DNA of 18,841 nt from Bog-756 sp963977795. GTDB lineage: Bacteria > Actinomycetota > Acidimicrobiia > Acidimicrobiales > RAAP-2. The stretch covers positions 1 to 18,841 of the forward strand of contig CAXBRB010000025.1 of NCBI GenBank assembly GCA_963977795.1, in the 5' to 3' direction. The notes beneath the pieces are model-generated. The model saw only the letters and a program-made list of their open reading frames with translations, did not search any database and had not been told where the DNA came from. Below, one piece after another: positions 1 to 5,481 of the stretch. A program made the position numbers and the translations under genes. Every line of letters starts with the position of its first letter. Position 1 is the stretch's first letter.

Positions 1-1
1 A

Positions 2-193
2 GGAGAGCTCCGAGATCTTGGAGAAGAGAACGCCAGAGTCCTCGTCGTCGAAACGTCGTCCACTGACCAGTACTCGGGAGCCCGTGCCTTCTACCGAGGT
101 CTCGGCTTCGATGAAGAGGCTCGAATCAGAGACTTCTACGGCCCAGGAGACGACAAAGTGACCTACAGGAAGTCCTTGGTCGATTCGCCCTAG
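2..193 (+). CDS. GNAT-family N-acetyltransferase, C-terminal part (5' end outside window)
   Basis: Reading from base 2 gives 63 residues that end at TAG (191-193). The sequence shows the last part of a GNAT fold: a beta strand (ARVLVVETSS), then SGARAFYRGLGFDEEARIRD, the usual 'A..FY...GF' helix-strand that closes the acetyl-CoA site, then a final strand (DKVTYRKSL). GNAT enzymes move an acetyl group from acetyl-CoA to an amine; the substrate cannot be told from this tail. The N-terminal domain and the start are outside the window. Codon use is far less GC-rich than in the genes after base 1050, as for the neighbouring flavin-binding gene. It is not a copy of the GNAT at 1049-1528, because the tails differ. 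Family call is firm; function is open. Confidence 0.8.
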   Translation, partial: GELRDLGEENARVLVVETSSTDQYSGARAFYRGLGFDEEARIRDFYGPGDDKVTYRKSLVDSP

Positions 194-231
194 CGAGGAT
201 CCATCTTCCGGGGCACAACACCCTTGGTCTC

Positions 232-264
232 TCAGCCCTCCAGGGAGGATCGGTAGACATTGGT
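232..264. repeat. Left copy of a 33-base direct repeat (GNAT 3' end)
   Basis: Bases 232-264 match 1049-1081 at 29 of 33 positions, including a perfect 16-base core (atcggtagacattggt, 249-264 and 1066-1081). The right copy is the last ten codons and stop of the GNAT gene at 1049-1528. On the minus strand the left copy reads NVYRSSLEG-stop against NVYRFSLEG-stop in the gene. The two copies flank the flavin-binding gene at 297-1019. Confidence 0.8.
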
Positions 265-300
265 ATCCCTGATGTCAGTAGAAACCCGATCACGGCTCAT
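232..300 (-). other. 22-codon mini-ORF ending in a GNAT-like tail; probable gene remnant
   Basis: An ATG at 300-298 overlaps the TGA of the upstream split-barrel gene (ATGA) and opens a 22-residue frame ending at TGA 234-232. Its last residues, TNVYRSSLEG, copy the C-terminus of the GNAT at 1049-1528 (STNVYRFSLEG). The first twelve residues match nothing I recognise. The most likely reading is a gene-end remnant that happens to be open, not a functional peptide. The ATGA overlap is what translational coupling would look like, so a real short product is not excluded. Confidence 0.35.
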
Positions 301-1019
301 GCCGAATGCCACGACCGGATCTTGTCCTTGTTTCGTCTCGCAGACCGCGCCATCGATCTGAGCTCACCGATCTGAGCACGGGTTCCGGTTGCTTTCGGGG
401 CAAGCGAACCACTTCGGTGGATTTCGATGAACCGCCCCTCACCAATGACGCCCCTCAAAGTGACCTGGCGAAGATCAGACATGTGCGCGTGCTCTTCGTG
501 AAAGAGGATCTGGGCGGCTCCATCGTGGAGATCCCCCACGTCGGGCATCCCGTCAGCTCCAACGGCAATCGGTTCGATTCGGAGCTGCCCATCAACCAGT
601 TGCGTCGCTGTGATCTCGTCACCACCCTCGATTCGCTCGACGGAATCTGGTGCGAAGCGAATAACGATCCTCCCGACGTACCAAGGAAAGAGGCAACGGT
701 GTCCAGGTATCGCCAGGATGTTCTTCGTAGGCGGAAACTTCTCAATCTCCGCTTCCCGGATGTTGGCGTCAAACCATCGTGGGCTTTCGTCAACGAAGAC
801 CTCAGCATGACCGACTGCAAGCTTCCCACCGGCCAGGAGCGCGACCCGGGAATCGCGCCGTACCGCCGCAGCCTTTGTCGTAAATGCGAGGGTGGACGTA
901 ACGACCACCTCGCCATTGACCACGTACGGGGTAACTGGGCACGATCCGGGCGTTCCGTCCCCACGTACCCAGGCAAATACACCGATACGTGAATTCGCAA
1001 TATCATCGAGCGGGATCAT
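297..1019 (-). CDS. Pyridoxamine 5'-phosphate oxidase-like FMN-binding split-barrel protein
   Basis: The 240-residue product starts at ATG (1019-1017). The N-terminal 100 residues have the split-barrel pattern of the PNPOx-like superfamily: CPVTPYVVNGEVVVTST, then LAFTTKAAAVRRDSRVALL, then KLAVGHAEVFVD. These are a substrate/flavin-side strand, a 'K...ir.dprval' helix-strand and the next barrel strand. Family members bind FMN or F420 and often reduce or oxidise small molecules; the substrate here is unknown. The C-terminal 100 residues are less typical and end in a basic tail (RSARRNKDKIRSW). Its G+C is much lower than that of the genes to its right, and it lies between two copies of the neighbouring GNAT 3' end, so recent acquisition is plausible. 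A TAGGCA hexamer six bases before the ATG could serve a leaderless start. Confidence 0.7.
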   Translation of the reverse strand: MIPLDDIANSRIGVFAWVRGDGTPGSCPVTPYVVNGEVVVTSTLAFTTKAAAVRRDSRVALLAGGKLAVGHAEVFVDESPRWFDANIREAEIEKFPPTKNILAIPGHRCLFPWYVGRIVIRFAPDSVERIEGGDEITATQLVDGQLRIEPIAVGADGMPDVGDLHDGAAQILFHEEHAHMSDLRQVTLRGVIGEGRFIEIHRSGSLAPKATGTRAQIGELRSMARSARRNKDKIRSWHSA

Positions 1020-1025
1020 GGTCCA

Positions 1026-1031
1026 TGCCTA
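1026..1031 (-). promoter_or_regulatory. Possible -10 element for the split-barrel gene
   Basis: On the minus strand TAGGCA lies six bases before the ATG at 1019, the same arrangement as at the other leaderless-type starts in this window. The last base departs from TAnnnT, so support is weak. Confidence 0.3.
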
Positions 1032-1048
1032 GACAATGTGCCGCTCCA

Positions 1049-1081
1049 TCAGCCTTCCAGCGAAAATCGGTAGACATTGGT
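1049..1081. repeat. Right copy of the 33-base direct repeat (inside GNAT 3' end)
   Basis: This partner of 232-264 begins exactly at the GNAT stop codon. The spacing between copies is 817 bases. The four mismatches all fall in the first 17 bases, while the last 16 are identical. G+C rises sharply just to its right. Confidence 0.8.
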
Positions 1082-1528
1082 CGACCGGGCCTCGAATCCC
1101 ATCCGCAGGTAGAGCCGGTTGGCCGCCTCCCGGCTGGGCCGCGAGGTGAGGTCCACTGTGCGGGCCCCGAGGGCCCGGGCCCGCTCGAGCGCTGCCTCGA
1201 CGAGGGCCTGGCCGGCGCCGGCACCCCGGGCGGCGTCGTCGACCACGACGTCCTCGATCCACGCCCGGATGCCGGTGGGGATGGGGAAGACGGCCAGGGT
1301 GAGCGAGCCGACGATGGTCCCGTCGCCGTCACGGGCGACGAGCAGGGTGCACGCCGGCGAGCTGCAGATGGCGGCCAGGTCGGACGCCGAGGTCGGTGGC
1401 GAGGAGGACGAGAGCTGGGGGATGAGCCGGCCGAAGGCGGCGACGAGCTCGTCGTCCACCGAGGTGGCCTCGGTCACGGTGACACCGGTTCCGGCTGAGG
1501 CGGTGTCCGGCGATGGATCGAGGGTCAC
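1049..1528 (-). CDS. GNAT-family N-acetyltransferase
   Basis: 159 residues from GTG (1528-1526) to TGA (1051-1049). Residues about 88-125 hold GNAT motif A: strand IEDVVVDDAARGAGAGQALV, with the acetyl-CoA pyrophosphate-binding loop R-G-A-G-A-G at 101-106. It is followed by the conserved ANRLYLRMGFEARSTNVYRF motif B end. The acceptor is unknown. The first 20 residues (rich in D, S, T) look disordered, so an internal start near VTVTEA is possible, but the -10-like TACACT eight bases before this GTG favours the start given. The last 33 bases, including the stop, are duplicated at 232-264. It stands alone; the Nudix gene upstream on the same strand is separated by 63 bases containing a hairpin. 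Confidence 0.85.
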   Translation of the reverse strand: MTLDPSPDTASAGTGVTVTEATSVDDELVAAFGRLIPQLSSSSPPTSASDLAAICSSPACTLLVARDGDGTIVGSLTLAVFPIPTGIRAWIEDVVVDDAARGAGAGQALVEAALERARALGARTVDLTSRPSREAANRLYLRMGFEARSTNVYRFSLEG

Positions 1529-1536
1529 GGCCCGGC

Positions 1537-1542
1537 AGTGTA
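1537..1542 (-). promoter_or_regulatory. -10-like element (TACACT) for GNAT, leaderless type
   Basis: On the minus strand TACACT stands eight bases before the GTG at 1528 and no Shine-Dalgarno sequence lies between. This fits transcription starting at or next to the start codon. Confidence 0.5.
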
Positions 1543-1561
1543 GCCAGGGGAGCCCCCGGAA

Positions 1562-1583
1562 CCGGGACGGCGCGCCGACCCGG
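1562..1583 (-). terminator. Possible terminator hairpin after the Nudix gene
   Basis: ccggg and cccgg pair outside an A/A mismatch and an inner cggc/gccg stem, just past the Nudix stop (1594-1592). There is no T-tract, as is common in high-GC actinobacteria. The call rests on position and the inverted repeat only. Confidence 0.4.
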
Positions 1584-1591
1584 GAGCCCCG

Positions 1592-2347
1592 TCAGAGGGC
1601 GTCGGGGTCGCCCCGCCAGACCGGCGAGCGCCGGGGGTGGTAGAAGACGCCGACGTCCTCGCCGCCGACGGCCCGGAACACGTGGTCGCCCCACAGCTCG
1701 ACCCCGGCCATGGGGAACGGCAGGGCGTCCCGGGCGAACCAGCCGACATCGGTGCACTCGAGGGGGTGGGCGGCCAGCTCGCCGCCCACCGGGTGGCAGA
1801 GGAAGACCAGGGAGTAGAAGGGGATGCGGCCCATGCCGGCCCGCATGCCGTCGAGGACGGCGATCAGCTTGACCACCTCGACATCGATCCCGGTCTCCTC
1901 CTTGACCTCCTTCACCACCACCTCGGGGGCCGAATAGCCGACGTCGGCCCAGCCGGTCGGGTAGAGCCAGATGCCCGAGTCGGCCCGCTGGACGAGGAGG
2001 ATCTCGCCTGCCTCGTTGCCGACCACCGCTCCGACGGCCACCTTGGGGGTGACGTAGCCGGGGACGCCCTGGCCCACGGAGTCCAGCCACTCGTGGACGA
2101 CCCCTCCCATGTCGTCGTGCTCGTTGCCCTCGATGGCGGCCCGGATGTCGGCGGCCACGTGGAGCACCTCCTCGAACCGCTCGCGCTCGTAGAGCGACTG
2201 GGTGAAGCCGAGGCCGGTGCGGGCGATGCCGGCCAGCGCCTCGCTCCAGCGCAGGAGTTGCTTGGCCGAGGGTGCCGACCCGCCGACGCCGTCGGCAGCG
2301 TCCGTGCCGCCCTCGGAGCCGCCGCCGGCCGGGTTGTCGCCTGCCAT
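1592..2347 (-). CDS. Nudix hydrolase with N-terminal Nudix_hydro_N-type domain
   Basis: 251 residues. Residues about 27-75 (KQLLRWSEALAGIARTGLGFT...ERERFEEVLHVAADI) match the helical N-terminal domain typical of a Nudix subfamily acting on nucleoside-diphosphate-linked compounds. The Nudix fold follows (VTPKVAVGAVV, EILLVQRADSGIWLYPTGWADVGYS). The Nudix box (about 132-154) keeps the core K-E-V-K-E-E-T-G, giving the metal-binding glutamates. Its first Glu is replaced by Tyr (GYSAPE) and its Arg by Lys; both changes are usual in this subfamily. It would cleave X-linked nucleoside diphosphates, with the exact substrate unknown. I chose the ATG at 2347 because TAGCGT lies eight bases upstream; an in-frame ATG at 2389 would add 14 residues and overlap that element. 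It is divergent from the small gene at 2406. Confidence 0.85.
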   Translation of the reverse strand: MAGDNPAGGGSEGGTDAADGVGGSAPSAKQLLRWSEALAGIARTGLGFTQSLYERERFEEVLHVAADIRAAIEGNEHDDMGGVVHEWLDSVGQGVPGYVTPKVAVGAVVGNEAGEILLVQRADSGIWLYPTGWADVGYSAPEVVVKEVKEETGIDVEVVKLIAVLDGMRAGMGRIPFYSLVFLCHPVGGELAAHPLECTDVGWFARDALPFPMAGVELWGDHVFRAVGGEDVGVFYHPRRSPVWRGDPDAL

Positions 2348-2355
2348 GGGGGCGA

Positions 2356-2361
2356 CGCTAC
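2356..2361 (-). promoter_or_regulatory. -10-like element (TAGCGT) for the Nudix gene, leaderless type
   Basis: TAGCGT on the minus strand is eight bases from the chosen ATG (2347). It matches the element before the DUF3048 gene exactly, and it decides between the two candidate Nudix starts. Confidence 0.5.
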
Positions 2362-2393
2362 CGCACCGGCCACCGGGGTCGTCCGGCATCGGG

Positions 2394-2399
2394 CAGAAT
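2394..2399 (+). promoter_or_regulatory. -10-like element (CAGAAT) for the small Cys protein
   Basis: CAGAAT is six bases before the ATG at 2406, with no ribosome binding site between. It is a weaker match to TAnnnT than the others. Together with 2356-2361 it forms a compact divergent promoter. Confidence 0.35.
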
Positions 2400-2405
2400 G
2401 CCCGG

Positions 2406-2597
2406 ATGGCCGTGCTCGACGACTGCCGTCACTACATCATGCAGACCACCGCCCACGAGGAGAAGGTGGAGAAGTGCCGGATGGGGGCCAACGAGCCGTT
2501 CCCGTTCGCCTGCCCCGAGAACTGCCTCTTCTACGAGCCCCGGAAGGTCTCGGGGGCGGGGTGGACGGTCCGGAACCCCGACGACCCGTCCGACTGA
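2406..2597 (+). CDS. Small conserved-looking Cys-containing protein, function unknown
   Basis: 63 residues from ATG 2406 to TGA 2595-2597. It has four cysteines (C7, C24, C36, C40) plus His9 and His17. C36 and C40 form a CPENC unit, so a metal site or a disulfide is possible. There is no signal peptide or membrane segment. I do not recognise a family with a known function. The start is supported by the -10-like CAGAAT six bases upstream; the frame is open further upstream, but that stretch overlaps the divergent Nudix gene. The peptide composition (YIMQTTAHEEKVEKCRMG) is unlike a random GC-rich frame, which supports it being real. It converges with the methyltransferase gene at 2632. Confidence 0.65.
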   Translation: MAVLDDCRHYIMQTTAHEEKVEKCRMGANEPFPFACPENCLFYEPRKVSGAGWTVRNPDDPSD

Positions 2598-2611
2598 GCC
2601 ACGGCGGGACG

Positions 2612-2625
2612 GGGGCGGCCGCCCC
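2612..2625. terminator. Possible bidirectional terminator palindrome
   Basis: A 14-base perfect palindrome, ggggcggccgcccc, sits in the 34-base gap between the convergent small gene (ends 2597) and the methyltransferase (ends 2632). It could fold on either strand. No T-tract is present. Confidence 0.4.
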
Positions 2626-2631
2626 GGCAGG

Positions 2632-3492
2632 TCAGGTCCGGGTGGCCACCAGGGTGTACGAGAGCGGGATCCGGATCCGGTCCGGCGGGGTGACGAACTC
2701 CTCCTCGCCGACCTCCACCAGCCAGGGGAAGCGGGGGAAGCTCGTCCAGTCGTGCTCCTCGAGCCGGTCCAGGCGCAGGCCCCGTCCCAGGAGGGCGGTG
2801 ACGATCTCGCCCAGGCCGTGGCTCCACGTGTAGGTGGGCTGGCCGGGCAGCGCCTCGGTGGCGCCGAGGTCGGCATACGAGCCGGCGGAGGTGTCCCGGT
2901 AGGCCGTGGCTCCCTCGAACCACGGATGGACCACCACCAGGTCGTCGTCGGCCAACGCCTCGCTCATCGGGTGGACCTCGTGGAGGAAGAGTCGGCCGCC
3001 GGGCCGCAGGAGCGCGGCCACCTGCTCCGCCCACGCATCCACCCGGGGCAGCCAGCACAGGGCGCCGAGGCTGACGTAGACGATGTCGAAGGTCCGGCCG
3101 CCGAGCGCGTCCGCCGCCTCGGCCACGGGTGCGCACACGAACTCGGCCCGGTCGGCCAGGCCGGCCCGCTCGGCCAGGGCCCGGGCCGCGTCGACCGCTG
3201 CCGGGGAGAGGTCGAGGCCGACCACCCGGGCGCCGGCCCGGGCCCACGACAGGGTGTCCTTGCCGAAGTGGCACTGGAGGTGGACGAGGTCGAGGCCGGA
3301 CACGTCGCCGAGGACGGCGGCCTCCCGGGGGCGCGGGCCGCGCCCGTCGCGCAGCCATCCCTCGACGTCGTAGAAGGCCGAGGCCAGGTGGACGGGCACC
3401 GTGGCATCCCACCAGGCGCGGTTGGCCTCGACGGCGGCGTCAGCGGCGATGGCCACCCGGCCGTCGGGCGGCCCGTCGTCCGCCGCGGTCAC
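2632..3492 (-). CDS. Class I SAM-dependent methyltransferase
   Basis: 286 residues from GTG 3492-3490 to TGA 2634-2632. Motif I at about 69-81 is LVHLQCHFGKDTL, the 'LQCHFG.DTL' variant seen in one clade of small-molecule methyltransferases. It is followed by GARVVGLDLSPAAVD (Asp94 would bind the SAM ribose), FDIVYVSLGALCWLP (motif II) and LLRPGGRLFLHEVHP (motif III). The C-terminal half (WSHGLGEIVTALL...LEEHDW) probably forms the substrate lid. The substrate is unknown. It begins 11 bases after the NIL-domain gene and is probably the last gene of the hemQ-larE-NIL operon, which makes a tetrapyrrole, thiol or metal-related substrate possible; that is inference from position only. Confidence 0.85.
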   Translation of the reverse strand: MTAADDGPPDGRVAIAADAAVEANRAWWDATVPVHLASAFYDVEGWLRDGRGPRPREAAVLGDVSGLDLVHLQCHFGKDTLSWARAGARVVGLDLSPAAVDAARALAERAGLADRAEFVCAPVAEAADALGGRTFDIVYVSLGALCWLPRVDAWAEQVAALLRPGGRLFLHEVHPMSEALADDDLVVVHPWFEGATAYRDTSAGSYADLGATEALPGQPTYTWSHGLGEIVTALLGRGLRLDRLEEHDWTSFPRFPWLVEVGEEEFVTPPDRIRIPLSYTLVATRT

Positions 3493-3503
3493 GGGATCAG
3501 GGC

Positions 3504-3743
3504 TCAGCTCTCGACGATGTCGCCGAGCAGGTCGACCCGGACGCCCTCGCCGCGCAGCCAGTCCAGGGCGGCGTCGATGGACGCGGCGTCCCCGTCGAGC
3601 TCGCAGACGATCCAGCCGCTGTGGTCGTCCACGTCGGCCTTGCGGATGTTGGGGACCACGCCGTGATCGGCGGTCAGGCGGGCCATGAACGGCTCGCGGA
3701 CCAGGTCCTCGGGGAAGGTCAGCCGGACGCGGACGCCGATCAT
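3504..3743 (-). CDS. Stand-alone NIL-domain protein
   Basis: 79 residues from ATG 3743-3741, which overlaps the larE stop as ATGA, to TGA 3506-3504. The sequence has the ferredoxin-like/ACT-like layout of the NIL domain: strand VRVRLTFPEDLVREPFMARLTADHGV, then VPNIRKADVDDHSGWIVCELDGDAASIDAALDWLRGEGVRVDLL. The conserved 'NI..A.v....G...v.l.G' core is clear. NIL domains are known at the C-terminus of MetN methionine transporters, where they bind methionine, and beside 4Fe-4S ferredoxin domains. Here the domain is alone and coupled to larE, so it may sense or carry a sulfur compound for the sulfur-insertion step; this is inference. The long frame that continues upstream of the ATG in the same phase is antisense-free but overlaps larE and is not coding. 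Confidence 0.85.
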   Translation of the reverse strand: MIGVRVRLTFPEDLVREPFMARLTADHGVVPNIRKADVDDHSGWIVCELDGDAASIDAALDWLRGEGVRVDLLGDIVES

Positions 3744-4699
3744 GGATGTGCTCCTTGCGGGATGGCGGCGGCGGGAGCCGTTGCCGGGGACAGGCCGACG
3801 GGCGCCGTGCCCCGCTCGGCCGACGACAGGGCGTCGTTGAGGTTGCCCGAGCGCAGGCCGTCGAGGTCGAGGGTGACGTAGCGGTAGCCGGCGGCGTGCA
3901 CCGCCTCGCTGACCTCCCGGCGACGGGTCACCACCTCGCCGAGCGCCTCCTCGGGCACCTCGATGCGGGCGGTGTCGCCGTAGTGGCGCACCCGCAGGGC
4001 GGCGAACCCCAGCCGGCGCAGGCCGGACTCGGCCCGGGCCACGGCATCCAGGGTGGAGAAGGTCACCGGCGTACCGTAGGGCACGCGGGAGGCCAGGCAG
4101 GCGGCGGCCGGCTTGTCCCAGGTGCGCAGGCCCAGCGCCCGGGACCACGCACGCACGGCGTCCTTGGTGAAGCCGGCCTCGACCAGGGGGAAGCGGGCCC
4201 CCCGCTCGGCTGCCGCGGCCTGGCCGGGCCGGTGGTCGCCCAGGTCGTCGAGGTTGACCCCGAGCACCACGGCGGCGCCGGCCGGCGCCGCAGCCACCAC
4301 CGGCGACAGGGCGGCCATGAGCGAGGACTTGCAGTGGCCGGCCGGCGCCGCAGCCACCACCGGCGACAGGGCGGCCATGAGCGAGGACTTGCAGTGGTAG
4401 CAGCGACTCCCGTCGTTGGCCGCATAGGCCGGATCGGCCAGCTCGTCGGTGACGACCTCGTGGTGGGACAGGCCCCACTCGTCGGCCAGGGCCCGGCAGT
4501 CGGCCAGCTCCTCGGGGGCCAGCGACGGCGAGACGGCGGTCACGCACAGGGCCCGCTCGGCCCCCAGGGTGTCGGTGGCCACCTTGGCCAGGAAGGCCGA
4601 GTCGGCCCCGCCGCTGAAGGCCACCACCACCTGGCCCAGCCCGGCCAGGGTGCCCTGGAGCAGCGCCAGGTCGCCGGCGGCCGGCGCCCCGGCGGTCAT
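3740..4699 (-). CDS. larE: LarE-type ATP-dependent sulfur transferase (PP-loop), with a 20-residue duplication
   Basis: 319 residues from ATG 4699-4697, overlapping the hemQ stop as ATGA, to TGA 3742-3740. LarE adenylates the pyridinium carboxylate precursor of the nickel-pincer cofactor and installs sulfur. Visible features are the PP-loop SGGADS (29-34), CYHCK (Cys100, Cys103) and DKPAAACLASRVPYG with Cys201. Cys201 lies in the stretch that in LarE carries the sulfur-donating Cys; the CxxC plus third Cys pattern is also like LarE proteins reported to hold a 4Fe-4S cluster. Residues 102-121 and 122-141 are an exact duplicate (HCKSSLMAALSPVVAAAPAG), adding a fourth HCK cysteine. No larA, larB or larC is in the window, so the pathway role is unproven; related PP-loop enzymes could act on other substrates. 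Confidence 0.85.
   Translation of the reverse strand: MTAGAPAAGDLALLQGTLAGLGQVVVAFSGGADSAFLAKVATDTLGAERALCVTAVSPSLAPEELADCRALADEWGLSHHEVVTDELADPAYAANDGSRCYHCKSSLMAALSPVVAAAPAGHCKSSLMAALSPVVAAAPAGAAVVLGVNLDDLGDHRPGQAAAAERGARFPLVEAGFTKDAVRAWSRALGLRTWDKPAAACLASRVPYGTPVTFSTLDAVARAESGLRRLGFAALRVRHYGDTARIEVPEEALGEVVTRRREVSEAVHAAGYRYVTLDLDGLRSGNLNDALSSAERGTAPVGLSPATAPAAAIPQGAHP
4277..4397. repeat. Exact 60-bp tandem duplication inside larE
   Basis: Bases 4277-4337 and 4337-4397 are identical over 61 positions at an offset of 60, with mismatches on both flanks. The offset is a multiple of three, so the frame is kept and 20 residues are repeated. The absence of any substitution points to a very recent event or to an assembly artefact. 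Confidence 0.95.
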
Positions 4700-5388
4700 G
4701 CCCGGGGCAGGACTTCGGCCAGGACCTCCTCGACGGAGGCGACCATGCCGGTGATGAAGGGGCCGAACTCGCCGAAGCGGGTGGAGGCCTCGTCGAAGCG
4801 CATGGCGTAGACGCACGCCTTCAGGTCGTCGGGGTGGACGGCGAAGAGGGTGACGCCCCACTCCCAGTCGTCGATCCCCGTCGAGCCGGTCACCACCTGG
4901 AGGATGCGGCCGGCGAACTCGCGGCCCGACGCCCCGTGGGCGTACATCATCCGCTTGCGCTCCTCGTAGGGCTCGGCGTACCAGTTGGCACCCTCGAGGT
5001 CGCCCCGGCGCTTGGACATCGGGTAGAAGCAGAAGGCCGTCATGCCCTCGGGCGGGAGCACGGGGTGGAGCCGGGCCTGGCGCATGGGCTCGGGCACGCC
5101 CTGTGCGTACTCGGACAGCTCGGTGAGCGAGACGTAGGAGTCGACCACCTCCACCCCGGCGGCCTGGAGATCGGACTGGAGCCGGCGCAGCCGCCAGAGG
5201 TCGGGGCCGAGGGCCATGAAGGCGAGGTCGGCCTTGTGGCCCAGCACCGCCACCGACACCACCTGGACGTCGTCGTCCTGGGCGCCCTTGACGGCCTGGA
5301 CGACGCCTTCGGTGTCCGGCGACGGGCCGAGCTTGCAGAAGAGGTGGAGGACACCCCAGCCGACGGTGGGAGCGAGCGGTTCGGTCAC
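4696..5388 (-). CDS. hemQ: HemQ-type coproheme decarboxylase (chlorite dismutase family)
   Basis: 230 residues from GTG 5388-5386 to TGA 4698-4696. In the coproporphyrin-dependent pathway of Gram-positive bacteria this cytosolic enzyme oxidatively removes two propionate carboxyls from coproheme III to give haem b. The C-terminal domain is diagnostic: FYPMSKRR (122-128), GANWYAEPYEERKRMMYAHGASGR (about 133-156, with Tyr137 in the place of the radical-forming Tyr), then VTGSTGIDDWEWGVTLF and YAMRFDEASTRFGEFGPFITG. The N-terminal domain is the shorter ferredoxin-like half. Length fits the family. It is the first gene of a minus-strand operon with larE, NIL and methyltransferase genes. No other haem gene is in the window. 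Confidence 0.93.
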   Translation of the reverse strand: MTEPLAPTVGWGVLHLFCKLGPSPDTEGVVQAVKGAQDDDVQVVSVAVLGHKADLAFMALGPDLWRLRRLQSDLQAAGVEVVDSYVSLTELSEYAQGVPEPMRQARLHPVLPPEGMTAFCFYPMSKRRGDLEGANWYAEPYEERKRMMYAHGASGREFAGRILQVVTGSTGIDDWEWGVTLFAVHPDDLKACVYAMRFDEASTRFGEFGPFITGMVASVEEVLAEVLPRA

Positions 5389-5394
5389 GGGGAC

Positions 5395-5400
5395 AGTCTA
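5395..5400 (-). promoter_or_regulatory. -10-like element (TAGACT) for the hemQ operon, leaderless type
   Basis: TAGACT on the minus strand is six bases before the hemQ GTG. No Shine-Dalgarno sequence is present. It sits just downstream of the groEL terminator hairpin, so the operon has its own promoter. Confidence 0.55.
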
Positions 5401-5411
5401 GGGAAACGCGG

Positions 5412-5438
5412 CGAGGGCGCCCCCTCGGGGCGCCCTCG
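5412..5438 (-). terminator. groEL terminator hairpin
   Basis: A perfect 12-bp stem (cgagggcgcccc, 5412-5423, with ggggcgccctcg, 5427-5438) closes on a 3-base loop, 43 bases past the groEL stop. No T-tract follows, as is usual in high-GC actinobacteria. It separates groEL from the hemQ operon on the same strand. Confidence 0.7.
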
Positions 5439-5481
5439 GCCGTACTGCCAGGTCAGGGCCGCACGACGGCCCGGGGACGGA

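Noticed and set aside
306..992. A 228-codon plus-strand frame opposite the split-barrel gene
   Set aside because: Its translation shows no recognisable domain, whereas the minus-strand product has the PNPOx-like pattern.
297..1081. A complete transposon or insertion sequence
   Set aside because: There are no transposase or integrase genes and no inverted terminal repeats that I could find; only the direct repeat of a gene 3' end is present.
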